DNA of 64,000 nt from Symbiodinium natans (GCA_905221605.1 CAJNDS010000250.1:1-64000); one strand, 5' to 3'. Numbered from the stretch's first letter, positions 44,401-57,044 are shown. Numbers and translations are program-made. The notes: a model not told the origin generated them from the letters alone.

Positions 44401-47244
44401 ACAAGTTGGAGAAGGGCTAGCGATCGAATGCAAATCAGCCAAAGGCCCCAAAACCTGGAGAAGCACACCCTCAACCATGCTTCAGATAACTTAAGTCTCA
44501 GGCGAAAAGAAAACCTTCTTGCGAGCACCACCGACATCGGCCTCTGCAGCGTTCCAAGCAGCCATGACGACGTCGGCCTGTTTCCCAGAAACCTGGGCAT
44601 GTCGGCCCTCAATATACTCCAACTGCAAGAGCAAGGGGAGCATGTGGGGAGCATGGCTTGCTGAATATGAATGCTTAGCAAGCCCAAACACGCTGACCAC
44701 GTCTCGGCCTTGTCCCCTCCCACGATGATGGTGTGCGCAGCAGAGGCGATGAAACCTGCCATCATGTCAAGAATTGCGCTCTGGAGAGATGACCGAGCGT
44801 TCGTAGCCGGCCACTATCTACTTACCGCAGTATGGTGCCGGAGGGGGCAAAAGCAGCGCCCGGAACACCATCAATGTGGCAAGCCAGGTCGATCTTGGCG
44901 ACGTCACCCGCCTTCAATTGCCTGCTTGGAGCAAACTTTTGCCTGCCTGACTGGACCTCTGATTCCTGTCTGGGTCGCAATGAAAAGAAAGCAAGTCAGA
45001 TTTCAACGCGCCTCTATACCAGCCAGATATGCAGAATCATGCAAATTGCACAAACCCTGCTTTGTGGACGAGCAACAATTCCAGTCTCCAAACAACCCCG
45101 CAACGCAAGGCCTGAAACATGCCTTAAGAAGCACTTTCAACCCCAGAAATCAAGGGTCCGGCGCGCCTGGACTCGCCCTGTACAGACACGTGGCTTGGTC
45201 TACGTCGAGTCTGGAGGTTCTGAAGTGGGGGTTCTGATAGAAGTGCGCGGCTGCTGCAGATGTCTTGTCAAATGCCAGACATCCCGCTCGTTATGTACAC
45301 AAAGTGAGGGAGAATGTTTGACAATGCCTTAAATGCGCCCATTGCTTCTTTGATTCAGCCGCAGAGAATAGCTGAGTGCAAAAAGCAACTCCTCGCAACT
45401 TCAAGCAAATGCTGTAAAGATCTGTAAAGGCCGTGCTCCCGAGCCCACTTGGTTCCGCGCCCGGAGTGGGGAGAAGTGCCCCACAATCTCGTTGACGGAG
45501 ATGCAAGTAGGGAAGGCCACACCCTCAGAATTTAGGGGCGGGGCATTCAAAAAGCTTTGCGGGTTGAGAGGGGCACTTGTGGTGCGAAGTGTGGTGGTGA
45601 AGGTCTTTCCGAGGCGTAAGGTCTCTGTGCATATTTGTGCACCGGTGTCAAGCGCTCTCTCACTTTCTGGGCACTGCTGGACACCTGGAACTTGGCCAAA
45701 CAGTGCAGACATGTGCAGCTTTTTGAACCTGATTTGCGGGCACTGTACAACTTAAACAATGATTGCAGGCAAGAGCCAAACAACCCACAAGCGCACACCA
45801 AGGCCAACAAGTAAACAACACCAACAGCTGCAGGCTTCTGCTGGGAATATTTACCTTCTGCGTTTGGCGTCGGCCTTCTCCATCTTTTTGCCTTCCTTGT
45901 CCTTCTTGTTGTACAATTTGCCAGTCCTTAATGTGGCCCCTGCGACTGATGCTTCAGACCCTGATTCAGACCATCTACCCCCATTGCAGAGCTGCTCATA
46001 GCTCTCTGCGCCAAGTCTGCGACTCCTCCTCCATAATTTTGTCACCCATGTCGCACAGCATGACCTGGCTTCGAGGGTAGATGCTTACTCTGCCCACATG
46101 CAGCAGCATGAGACGGCTTGCACTCATCAACTGTGACGGGCACACAATATCCGCATCGGGCACACAAGCGTCTACAACTTTCTGCAGTGCCTGGCAGGGA
46201 AGGCTTTACCCCCATTCAGTTGAGCCATTCTGCATGCTTATTCATACATGTTGGGTTCCGCGTGGCCCTATAGGGTTCATGCTCTAGGTGACGGCACCCG
46301 TACTCGCCTGTGCGATTCGGCCGATTGCTGGGCTTCTGCCGGCTTTGTGTTGTTTTGGAGGGGATAATCATGTCTTTCATATGCCGACCATGCCGAAAAC
46401 ACTCGTAGTTGCAGCACTCATTGCCTCTCCGAACAACATACTGCACAAGAATGTGGAACAAGACACGCCGTCACACAGCGTTCCTTGGACTTTCAATATG
46501 TTTGCTCCGGGCCTGCTTTAAAAAGGGCCTAAAACCTAGGCAAAAATGCAGTCAGTCCCCGAGTTTACTTCAGCCTCTGGTTAAGGCGCACCCTGCCCTG
46601 TCTGTGAATTCCTCGAAATGCGCCCTCACTTGGTTTCGCGTGCATGTTTGTACAGATCCTGCTTTGGGTTCAGGAGAAAGCTTTGGGTTCAAGGAACCTC
46701 GTAGGCGGTGCTGCGTTAGGCGTTAGGAGCTGGGTTAGGTGCCGGATGGTGCGGGCTTAGGATTTCCGCAGAGTCTTGGGCGCTTTGACGACCAAGTGAA
46801 GACGGATCAAGAGGGATTGGAGCGTCGTTGATTTTTCAGGGGCAACGTTGTCCTTGTTCACGATGTCTGCAGCCGCTCGATATTTTGTGGTAACCTGCAG
46901 TGGCGGGAATCAACGCGACAACCAGCTTACGCGCAATCAGCCCTCGATGCAAGAACAAAAGCCTTGCAAAACCCCCTTGCCCCGAGTTGAACTGATTGGA
47001 CTGATTGAATTGTGAAGTCCTCAGAGCACACACTCGGTGCCCCACATCAGGGTTCGAAAGGTCGCTGATTTCCTCTGTCCTCGGCAAAGGTTCTAGGCAA
47101 TGTGACTCAAAAGCTGTGGCTGGAGCACAGCAAGCCTGGGCGCTACTCCTCGCAACTGACACTTTTGGGGGGGGGGGGGGGGCAGCGAAGCTGAGGTCTC
47201 TGTGAGGTCTCTGAGGTCTCTGGCTCGGATTCGTTGTCAGACAT
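38418..47244 (-). CDS. PA2G4: PA2G4/EBP1-type MetAP-fold protein, near complete (about 22 exons)
   Basis: Proliferation-associated, ribosome-binding member of the type-2 methionine aminopeptidase fold. Exons: 47244 to about 47212, 46894-46853, 46190-46146, 46064-46018, 45926-45855, 45554-45456, 44921-44869, 44755-44709, 44592-44536, 44055-44014, 43317-43263, 42962-42883, 42037-41971, 41751-41705, 41494-41441, 40923-40867, 40652-40598, 40465-40434, 39948-39920, 39380-39317, 38947 to about 38918, 38486-38418. Family landmarks in order: VTTKYRAAADIVNK, GVAFPTCISVN, AKIDLACHIDGF, LSHQLKKHVIDG, NEVYSIDVVMSTGEG, RFPALPFTLRAIEDEQ, EFVAQFKFTLLLLPGG and a C-terminal KKAKKKKADKGD. The MetAP metal-ligand positions after KIDLACHIDG and in VYSID differ from the active enzyme, as in known EBP1 proteins, so it is probably not a peptidase. 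Introns mix GT, GC and GA donors. The first donor, the sixth-exon ends and the 38.9-kb exon are tentative. Confidence 0.93.
47166..47182. repeat. G homopolymer beside PA2G4 exon 1
   Basis: Run of 17 G on the plus strand, about 30 bases inside the first intron of the PA2G4 gene (C-rich in gene sense). Any frame crossing it gives poly-Pro and is not credible. Confidence 0.9.
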
Positions 47245-49080
47245 GGCGTCGAGGTTCCTGCACGTCCCGGACAGGTGTAACATCTGGCAACATCTGCTAG
47301 CTGCAGCCCGAATATGCAACAACACTACGTCATTGAAGTTGGGAGGGGTGGCAATTGGCTTTCTTGCTGTCGCCGCCGAAAACAGTTATATGCTGCCTTT
47401 ACAGGAGGCTTTGTATCATGAGAATGCAAGCGAAGAAAGCGATGATGATTTTGAAGGTTATTCCCACTGGCCCAATGTCTCAAACCATGGACCCTCCAAA
47501 ATCTGAACCTGCTTCTAGAATGCAGCCATATTCATCCCGAACCAACAAACAATTGGATCTCGAAACGCAACTACTGCATAACCCTTGAATAAGCAGAGGG
47601 TATCCTCCCCCCCCCCCCCCATCCCTCCGGTCATCCCGCCCATGGGGTGGGTCACCAGCTGGAGTCCGGAACTTTGGCTCCAGAACCGCTCGCCCATCCG
47701 CACCCGAAATGTTTCCGGGGCAATCTTTGACTGCCACTTTCCTGCCACAAGATCCTTCGAACCAGTGCGCCGGCCTCTTTGATACAGAGACGGCGGCCAA
47801 TGCGTTCCGCAGGAGCCCGCTGTCGAGCAAAAATAGTGCGGCAAGGCTCGATGATCAAGTTGGGTTAAGAGGCAATCTTGCAAACATTCTTTCCCAAACA
47901 GTTCTTGAACTTGCCTAGTTTCTTCGTGCAGCCGCACTTCGCATGCCTACCACTCATCTCAAACGTTGTTTGTTTGTTGCTCGTTTGTTGCTGGTTGGCT
48001 CGGTTGTCCTTCGTTCTCGGTTTGTTTGTGTGTTGGCCGTCCCGTGAAAGCAGCCAGAACATACGTGAAGCCACAATCAACCCAAGCTCAAGGCCCCAGC
48101 TCATGCTCAAGATGCTCCAGCACGATTCAAGGCCTTTCCAGCTAATAATGCTGATGATGCTCCACCCCCCAACCCGACTAACTCAAAGCCTTTCCAGCTG
48201 ATGCTCATGATGCTCACTTCCCAACCCGACTCAAGGCCCTTCCAGCTGTGCTCATGCTCCAGAGTGCCTGCATACCCCCAACCCGACTCAAGGAATGCTC
48301 ATGATGCTACAGCCGGGCGCTCCAGGCTAGGGATTCTGTAGCTCTGTGGACTCCCTCAGTTTCCATACCTGAGGGTTGCTTTAAGCGGCTTCGAGCCTGA
48401 AGGCCGGTAAGTTAGAGTGGGCTTGCGCTGCCGTGCAATCGAAGTCTTCCGGGGTTTAAGGTTTGATAGAAGGGCTTCCAGCTGGCGTCCAGTCTGAACA
48501 TGCCCTGCAGAGCTGAGGCGCGTTAGCTAGCGTTGATAAACCTGAAGGTCATCATGCATGGCAGACAGGGCCGTGCTCAACCGCCTCCGCAGCGATGCCG
48601 ACTCTGCCGACTCTGCCGACTCTGCCGACTCTTTTCAAATGCGTTCTGCGACGGACCTTCTAGGACTGGCACTTCCTTCACCACTCTATGGTCCAAATCC
48701 ATCGCGCCAGGATGATTTAGCGTACCTTCTCGGGAACTCTGCTGAGACTTGTCAACTAGGCCTTTCTGTTTAAATGCCCTGCACACTTTCATACGAACAT
48801 TACTATAGCACTATACAGGAAATCCCGACTCAACTCTTGCATGGGTTCTAGGCGCTTCCTTAGCTTCCACTCCCTACAAAGGAGCGCAGCTTTGTGTGGT
48901 GTTTTTAAAGGTGCGCGGGGCACCTCAGGCCCTGAGGGTACCGGGCTCTTGGTGTAGCAGGGCTTTGGGTCACGCTTGCCTTCCTCTCCCCTTGCCCGAC
49001 GTTGGCTGCTATTTGATATGTATGTCCCCTGTCCCCAACTCCAGAAACAAATGAAACAAAACAAAAAAACAACAACAGGC
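47245..49080. other. Upstream of PA2G4; no gene identified
   Basis: It would contain the PA2G4 promoter or leader acceptor. It has a C tract at 47608-47621 and repeats at 48.1-48.6 kb. A 140-codon minus-strand frame at about 47.5-47.9 kb crosses the C tract and shows no homology. Confidence 0.45.
48098..48310. repeat. Imperfect tandem repeat, about 60 bp, plus 9-bp minisatellite nearby
   Basis: Units contain CCAACCCGACTCAAGGCC, CTTTCCAGCTGATG and ATGATGCT; about three to four copies are present. Further right, 48596-48632 holds four copies of GCCGACTCT. Confidence 0.75.
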
Positions 49081-49187
49081 CTTCTTGGCTTAAAGGTAAT
49101 GGGTCGCCGGTCGCTGCTGCAGATCACAGCCGGGCGACGACAGACTTGGACGAAGCCGAGCTCATCTAAAGGGCATGCCACATCTCC
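49081..49187 (-). CDS. Candidate exon of an unidentified protein
   Basis: A GTGCAG acceptor opens a reading GDVACPLDELGFVQVCRRPA, then VICSSDRRPITFKPR, up to a GC donor (AGAAG, then GCCTGT). Another splice-bounded segment, FGCASFFGQPDDKVDKLEST, begins at 50498 after GCCAG. No family was recognised for either, and their connection is not shown. Confidence 0.4.
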
Positions 49188-50943
49188 CTGCACATTTTCG
49201 TGCCGTGAGACGGCGAATTCGGAAAGACCGCATTGGCCAAGCCGCGACCGTTCACAATGAGGGCAGGTGCCTTTTTTTGCTAGTCTTGAGGCATTGAGGC
49301 AGCGTCCAAGAACAGTAGTGCGGCTGCCGCCACTTCTTGGCTTTAAGTTTGGGCCCTACTGCTTAGGCCGGCAGCTGAGGGGTCTCTACCGCTCACAAGA
49401 GGTCGCGGCCTCCGAAAGTCATCCTTCATGGCGGGGAGCCTTCATCCAAATGCTTGCGAGTTCCCATCTGCAACTTTTGATCAGTTGCGGGAAGTTGCAG
49501 ACCCCTACACAGATCGTGATACCCCAAACTACAAACCTACACCCAAGGCCAGAGCCACACAGGCATCCCCGAGTACGGATACATTTTAAGACACAAGCCT
49601 CCATGTACTGAAACACACACAACCCTCAACAGAGGTTGTTGCAGCTGCTGTTATCGAAGGTATCGAGAGTGCTTAATCTCGGTGGTACACCATTTTGAGC
49701 ATTAGAAATCCCTTCTTCCATTGAAGCCCTTTATACAGATTTGACAACATGCTTCCACGAAACCCTAAGTTAATGCATGGGAGTACACTCAGTGCTAGAG
49801 GTCACTCTTGCGCCGCTGCAGCACTCGGTCACTCGGACCGCCGATGCCGTGACTTCCGTACACTAACTTACTTTCCATTTACCTGGGATCAAGGCTTGGC
49901 ATTTGGGGTTCTTTGGAGTGGGGGCCTTAGGAACCTTCGCCGAGGTAGAAAGAACGGTTCTGGTTGTCCTTTTATTTGGTTTTTGTGGGTGTGCAGCCAT
50001 CTTCAGCCATCTTCGGCCTTCCGAAGCTTTGTGGGTTTGTTGAGCGCACCTTGGATGGGGGCTCCCCCGCTTCACACGGCTCCCAAATGTCTTATGCTCT
50101 CTGCCTTGAGCTTCCGATATTCAGATCCTTCTCTTAATCTTCTTAGGGGCTTCTGAATCAAGCCAACACCCTGGCCTGGTGAGGATTTGGCAGCCAGAGC
50201 AGCTAGAGCTGGGCCACAAGTGGGTGAAACCCTTGCCTTTGCAGGCATTGCAGATGCGGTGCCGCGCCAAGGCGCTCCGAAATCAAGAGCATCGACTCAC
50301 CAGAACATCGGACTAGCCTACTAGTCTGTTTGCCTGGGCTAAGACTCATAGAGTCATGGAGAAGGTCGATAACCACGACAACTCTGTTCTGGAGCCGGCT
50401 CTCCCTGCAAGCGTCACCGGGCCACTGTGAAAGCTTAACGTGGATTCTAGCTTGTCGACTTTGTCATCGGGTTGTCCGAAGAAGCTTGCACAACCGAACT
50501 GGCAGTTAAATAGCCCACAGAAACCACTCCTCTTTCTACAGTGGCAAGCAGTTGGCGGAACTTGATCTCCAAGGTTCGAAGGTACCGATACAAACCTAAA
50601 TCAGGACTCTTCGGCTCCACGGAGCTCTCAACGCACCGTCCGACGTGCAGCCTCGACAAACACCACTGCAGGGTTTAGGGCGTAGCCTTGTGCAGGGTTT
50701 CCAACTCGTTGCTTATTACTTGTTGTATAGATTTTCGCTTCTGGTGCTTCAGGTACCTTAAGAGACTCTTGCTACACATACATGGATGCTAAGGCGTGCT
50801 GCAAGACAGCCCCTCAAACAGAAAAAGAACTCTCCACAGACAGCTTTGTTCGTACTTCCACGGCCATTCGTGGAACACTGTGCCTTCCAAAACGGATGTA
50901 TGTGTGTATATACCCGTGCACGCCTATATTGGTCTATTTACCT

Positions 50944-51379
50944 ATGGGAAGGGGGAAGGGGAAAGGGGAAAAAGGGTAAAAGGGGGAAAAATGTAAAAAG
51001 GTGAAAACGGGGAAAAAGGTGAAAAATGTGAAAAAGGGGAAAAAGGTGAAAAAGGGAAAAAGGGAAAAAGAGGAAAAAGGGGAAAAAGTGTAAAAAGAGT
51101 AAAAAGTGGAAAAGGGGAAAAAGGGGAAAAAGGGCAAAAAGTGGAAAAAGTGGAAAAAGGTGAAAAATTGGAAAAAGGGGAAAAAGTGGAAAAAGGGGAA
51201 AAGGGGAAAAAGTGGAAAAAGGGGAAAAATGGTAAAAAGAGTAAAAAGGTGAAAAATGTGAAAAAGGGGAAAAAGGTGAAAAAGGGAAAAAGGGTAAAGG
51301 GGAAAAAGGGGAAAGGGGGAAGGGGGAAGGGGGAAGGGGGAAGGGGGAAGGGGGAAGGGGGAAGGGGGAAGGGGAGGGA
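50944..51379. repeat. Purine-only tract of about 430 bp (G4-5/A4-5)
   Basis: Alternating GGGG and AAAAA runs with rare T or C. It becomes (GGGGGAA)n at 51310-51370 and ends in a C-rich stretch. The strand asymmetry is almost complete. Lys-Gly or Phe-Pro readings across it are artefacts. Confidence 0.95.
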
Positions 51380-51420
51380 GGGGCAGGGGCCCCCCAACCC
51401 TAAGCCCCCCCCGCTATTTT

Positions 51421-51956
51421 AAGCCGCGCAAGTTTGCTTCAACGCATATGAATCTTTTTGAAACCCACCATGCGAGCGTTGTGGTTGCAATGCCTCCCCC
51501 CCCCAACCCCCCCCTTTTTTAACCGTGCAAGCTTGCTTCAAAACAAACGAAACTTTTTGAAACCCAGCATGCGAGCTTTGTGTTTGCAAATGGGGACCCC
51601 GCGCTTTTTGAAGCCGTGCAAGCTTCCTGCAAAACACCCCCCCAACCCCCGCTTTGTTTAAGCCGTGCAACTTCAAAGAATATGACTCCTTTGAAATCAT
51701 GCGAGCGTTGTGTTCGCAAATGGGGAAGGGGGGGTGCGCCCCACTCACCCCCCCCCCCCCCGGCTTTTTCTGAGCCGAGCAAGCTTACGTCAAAGCAAAC
51801 TGAAACTTTTGGAAAACCCATCATGGGAGCGTTGCGTTTTCAAATTGGAGCGGGGGGGTCCCCCCAACCCCCCCCCTTTTTTAACCGTGCAAGCTTGCGT
51901 CAAAGCACTACGATTCTTTTTGGAACCCATCATGCGAGAGTTGTGTTTGCAAATGG
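51421..51956. repeat. Six-copy tandem array of a 90-112-bp dispersed repeat
   Basis: Copies start near 51421, 51521, 51611 (truncated), 51661, 51773 and 51884. Each has CCGTGCAAGCTTGCTTCAAA or a variant, then TTTTTGAAACCCA, then CATGCGAGCGTTGTGTTTGC followed by AAATGG, then a G/C homopolymer and GCTTTTT. Related single or double copies lie inverted at 27780-28110 and 59757-59985. Confidence 0.9.
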
Positions 51957-54389
51957 ACTCGACTCGGCGGGTGTTTTGCCTGACTCGCGTTCCGGACTCA
52001 GAGAGTCTGCTTCTGGCATCGGCCGCAGAACCGAGTGATCTCCTGCTTTTGGCTCATGTCGTTGGGCAACAGAACATGATTTACTGCTGCATTGTTCCAT
52101 TTGTTGCGCACATGTGCGTTGGTACGTGACCCACAAGCGTCAAACATGCGTTTACTTTTAAGCACGTCTTTTACACTTGTTTGCACAGATTTTTGCCGTT
52201 CGCTTCTTCGACGCCTATGCGCAAGATTTCCATAGTGGGATGGGATTCCTGTCTTCGAATTGTGCTCGATTTAAGTGCCGAGGCAGGGTGAAGAGTCAAA
52301 AAAAAAAACTGCTGCTTCTGAAGAATGTAACATAAATCGTACACGGCTCAGGCCCAGGCCGCAGAGTGGACCTCATTGCAGATTTAAGACGGCTTGGGAG
52401 AGAGTGGGAGGTTGTAGTGGCTGTTGTAGGCTCTTTGTAACATTGCTAGTGGAACTGTTGCCTTTGGGCTGTGGGCATCTCTGGGCACCTCTTCGCACGC
52501 TCTAGGTCAGCCTTACGGAAATTACTGAAAATCCAAGACTTGAGCAATGCCGACACTGCGCACAGTCTGGAAGAATCCAAAGAGTCCCATAGCGTGCCCA
52601 AAGTGGAACCCTAAACTGCTCAGTATCCTCAATCTGCCCATCGCGCTACCTCTCAAAACGCCGCAAGTCCCTGGCTGGCGGTCTCACTCCCAGACGAGTG
52701 CGGGCGCTGTTGGGGTGCGCTGTGTGCACAGCTGCGTGGGCCACCTGCGAACTTTGGATGAGAGAGGCCAGGCACAGGGGAGCTCTCTTGGGAAAGTTGT
52801 GTTCGTGGGTCTACGTAAACAAGGAGGTATATCTATATATATATATGTATACGAATATACAAATAGATACATATATATGTATACATCAGAACCGTAATGT
52901 GTGGCCAAGCCCGAATGGCCGATGACCCGGTAAACCTTGTCTTGGGTCCATCACACTGTTCAGAACACTGTTTTTTGCCAAGCCACCGGTTGGGCCGGGT
53001 GCGAGACAGAGTGCGGCACAGAGTGCGAGACAGCGTGCGAGGGGCCAGTCGTCGCAGCCTTGGACGGCTTCTGGTGGTTCTATATTTGATTCAGGCCAGC
53101 TCTGAATGGTTTCACAGGAACTCAGAGCTCTGGCTAAGTACGGGATATAGGGGTGGAGCCTTGGAAAATCCCTGCAAGGCCTCCTACTCCTACGTTACCC
53201 CTAAGGGAGCCCCTATAAGAGGCCCCAAAGTTGCGATGTTTAAGCCGGGGCGAGGATGCATCCCGAACTCCCAGGGCCGGGGCTGCCCTGCGGCGGGCAC
53301 TCTCTGTGGACCTCCCAGTTTCAAGACCAGAGAAGGGGGGCTTGCCATGGCTTTTCAGGGGGAATCTGGCATTTCCAGGTTGGGATTTGATCGATCATGG
53401 CTGACCTAGAACAAAACACATTAAGGGTCTCGTATAAACCATATATGCGCTGCATGGCTAATCTCGGCCATTGCAGCATGAACAGTCAGCAGCTTGCACC
53501 CACATGTGGAAGAAGGCAAGGCACGTCCTTGCAGTACAGGTGCTCCGTAGTTGCTGCTTCGTTAGCAGAAAGCAAATACAGATAGCACTTCGTCGCTGAC
53601 ACCAAACCGTCAAATGGTAGCTGAAGGCCCGGTTCGTCACACTTTGCACTCCAGGCGCCTGGTCAGATCGCGTGGGGAGGTCCCAGGCCCCGAGCTCCGC
53701 ACTGTTGCCGGTGGGGACCTTGAAGTGGCGACATGTGGCGACACCACTGTTGCCATCTAGATCGGGGCTTTGTCGGGGGATTGTCCGAACCGTACGCAGC
53801 TACCAAAAATCAGGATCCTATATAAGCAGCAAGGGGAAAGTAAGTCGCTTTCTCCGTTGTCGTCATGCACGGGTTGCTCCACTTTCACCGATGACACTTT
53901 GATGGCCACGTGAATCATACCATACCGAGGAAATACCAAGAAATCATATCTTCGAGATCCCACCAGTACGTCAGTCTGCGTACGGCTTCATGACGCACAG
54001 CGAAAAGGGCCATGCAATGCAGGTCAACTCCGACAAATTTAAGGTAGGTAGGACGTCCAGAAACGCTGCAATCCATGTGGAACTGTGCAAGCCTAGGAAG
54101 CCCAAGGGTTCACGAGTCACCAGCGGAGAAGCACAGCTTGAGAGAGCACAGAAACGCACAGAAACGCACAGAAACGCACCGAACCAAGAAGAGAACTGGA
54201 GAATACTGTAGATGCCATGCCTTTTTCTGTCATCGGGAGCGAGCAAGGTGCCAAAGCCCAGCGCGGTGCCATCTTGCAGCATCCTTTTGGTCTTCGGGAG
54301 GCTTGTGCAGAGCCCTTTTGGGGTTGGAGCTTGGGTTGGGCAGGTGTGAATGTTCAGCTTCGCAAGTTTGTCTCTCAACTTCGCATGGC
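51957..54389. other. No convincing gene
   Basis: No recognised exon. It contains an AT-rich (TA)n stretch at 52830-52885, a GTGCGAGACAGA repeat at 52998-53042, and three CAGAAACGCA units at about 54147-54180. Opposed frames of 145-188 codons overlap at 54.0-54.6 kb; part of the minus one is used by the SH3-like gene. Confidence 0.4.
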
Positions 54390-55194
54390 AATCATGGGCT
54401 TCAACTGGTCGCGATCTGCAATTGAGCAGCCACGCTTGAGGAGGTTCTGCAACACCCTCCAACCTGGCCAGCGAGAGCTTGGGGCAATGTACCTCTCTGA
54501 CTTTCTGACTAACACTCAGTATGGTCAGCCCCGCCATAAGCGCCGCGCCAGGAGCGGAATAAAAGGCTGCTTTCTGTGCGTTCGTGCTTGGCGCTGTGCA
54601 ATCCAGCTCAGGTTACCGGGAAAACCTTCAAAAACTGAACCCCGCAACCACTAATAAAACCTCCTCAACCGAGCAGCTACGACGATCAACTGCTCCTAAA
54701 CGAGTTCAACTCCTTGAGGCCCTCCCCCACCACTCCAAAAGGCCTCCGCAATTCAATGAACTCGGCGAGCCACTCATCCTGCACCGCTCAAGGGGCTCAC
54801 GGGAGATCCGATTGATAATGAAGCACAAGGGTGCGCAGCAAGACTTACAGGCTTCCGCCAGGGTTTTCGCTCAGCTTCTAGCCATTAGTTCCAGAACGTC
54901 TGGCACCGTCTGGTATTCAAGCTACTGATGCTAGTATCAACTCGAAAGTTTGCGTCCTCTGCTGACAGTTGCACCCATGGTGGTTCCTGACGCAGCACAG
55001 TGATGCCACAAAGCATTTCTCGCATGGGCCCAATTTCGACAACTCATAGAACAGCTGAAACACCCTCACTCTCACAGTCTCGTTCGAGTCAGTATGTCGG
55101 TGCTCCTCCCGCTCGATGACCGCGTAGTCACCGCGGTGCTTCACGCCCAGGAGGGCCCCGCTGACGTCCGGCGCATCGCGAATCGCAACCACGC
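54390..55194 (-). CDS. SH3-like domain protein, partial (three exons)
   Basis: Exons 55194 to about 55106, 54778-54744 and 54463 to about 54390. They read VVAIRDAPDVSGALLGVKHR then GDYAVIERE; DEWLAEFIELR; and LEGVAEPPQAWLLNCRSRP. The second ends two bases into a codon at a GC donor (CGGAG, then GCC). The third starts with one base after GCCAG, giving ELRRLEGVAEPPQAWLL. The pattern (V.IR..PDVSG..LG...GD, then a Trp-containing strand) is that of bacterial-type SH3 repeats, which are frequent in protist proteins as binding modules. The flanking exons and any catalytic domain were not found, and the donor of the first exon is not fixed. Confidence 0.6.
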
Positions 55195-57044
55195 CTCTGA
55201 CATCTACAGAGAAGACCACCGAACAGCAAAGCAGTGGTAGCGGAGAACGTGATGGAAGCAATTGCCAACCATGACGCGACTGATGTTGCTTTTGGGTTAG
55301 CGCAAGCGATGATCTTGCTTCATCCCCCAGCTCGAAGCCCGAAACTCCAACTCTGCAACCTCAAGACTCTGAAACCGATACTATTGAAAGTTCATGAAAA
55401 TCCTCACCATTCCTCACCCCATCTTTCCTATCCGAGAAGAGAACCCTATTTCCCTTAAGCCATCACCGTCCTCGGCACACGCCCTCCGCCACAACGCGGA
55501 GCAGTTGAAGCCCGGCAGCACTGGCCCGGCCCCGCGGCGAAGAGGCAGCGAACCTGGCAAGGGCAGGTGGGGAGTCAGTGAGGAAACGCCGGAAACGCCT
55601 TGGATTGCTCTGGGAAGAACGTACGAGGGGCGGCTGGTCCACTGGACATGGCCGGACAAAGAAGCATGGATGTTTCTCTTTGCAGAATCACTGCAGAATC
55701 ATCGCAAAATCAGGGAGAGAAACTTGACGGCCCCAGTCGGTTCAAGAGACTTTTGGGTTCATTCCCGGGATGTGGGATCAACTCAGCTATTCTCCTCGCC
55801 TGGGTCTCCTGTGCTCCAAACACTAGGTCGCTGAATGCACCAGAGAGCCCTCAGGGCTGAGCACAGTGGAGAAGCGTTGGAATCCCAATCAGATGCTTTT
55901 GGGCCATAGGTTCGATGTGCGTTTTTGCGCTTTACTGCCACGCTGCAGATCGCTGCCGGAGACTCCAGATCGCTGCCGGAGACTCCGGGGAGTTGACAAG
56001 CCATGCGGTTCTTGGGATGGCATATTGCGAGCGGAGCGAGGCGGTGTTGCTCTCTCAAGCTTACGGAAATGTGTTGGGGCACCGTAGTCCTTGGCACGAG
56101 CGAGGCGAACTATCCCCTAGACCCGCACATCGAAGAGCTCTCAAGACAAAGCACCTCAAACATGTCAAGAACCCCGACCGCTGGACCCTGACCTCCCTCC
56201 TCAACTCCGGGCCTCTCTCGGTGTTTTCTCCTGCTAGCATCCGGCGGAGGAGGGTCGAAGCAAACCTGCCACAGCGAGCCACGCTTGGCATGCTCGTCCA
56301 AAAAGAACATCACTCACAATGATAAAGCTCGATTGGCTGCTTGGACTTAGCCCCACCTCGGTACCCCTGTGCCAGGCCATGCCCTCGCAACGTGCAGAGA
56401 GGAGGCGGGCGAAGAGCCTGCGGCAACCTCTCGGGGCAAAGCGCTGGGATTCAGAGATCCACTGGATCTCTAGGAGCTAGGATTCAAGGCTACGTGGGGG
56501 TTTCCGAAATTGGGGAACCTTGCTGAGGTCCTTATTATAAAGGAATCCTACTATTTGGGCATCTATATTGAGGGTCCCTTATTTTCGTAAACCCATGCTT
56601 GGCGGGCTTACTTCGGAGATGCCCTCCAGTGCAACTCATGGATCTTGGGGGAGTATTTGGCTTTCGGATTCGAATCGTCGGTGGGAGAGGTATGGGTAAG
56701 CCGTCCCCGTGTTTGCCTCGGGTCTTCAAAAACAATCAAATCGAGAGTTAAAGGTTTTTAGCGTTCCGTAAAGGAGCAAGTCATCGGTACTTCGCTTCGG
56801 TTCCAAAACTGCAGTACGCCTCAGGAATGAGCCGAATGCTGAAATAGCTTTCTGTCTTTGTCCGGAAACAATTGAATCCAGAGATATAAGTCTTGTCTTT
56901 GGTATAGGTCTGGAACCATGGATTTGGCAAGTTTTGGGCTCTACAAAACGTTTGTCTCCGGGAACCTGAAGATCAACACCAGCGAAAAGGAATGAATCAA
57001 CCCTGAACAGATTGAATTGTCAACCAAGAACTTGCAGCAGAGCT

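Noticed and set aside
50942-51422. Lys-Gly-rich (plus) and Phe-Pro-Ser-rich (minus) frames
   Set aside because: Products of the purine tract; all frames are open because stops cannot form in the repeat.
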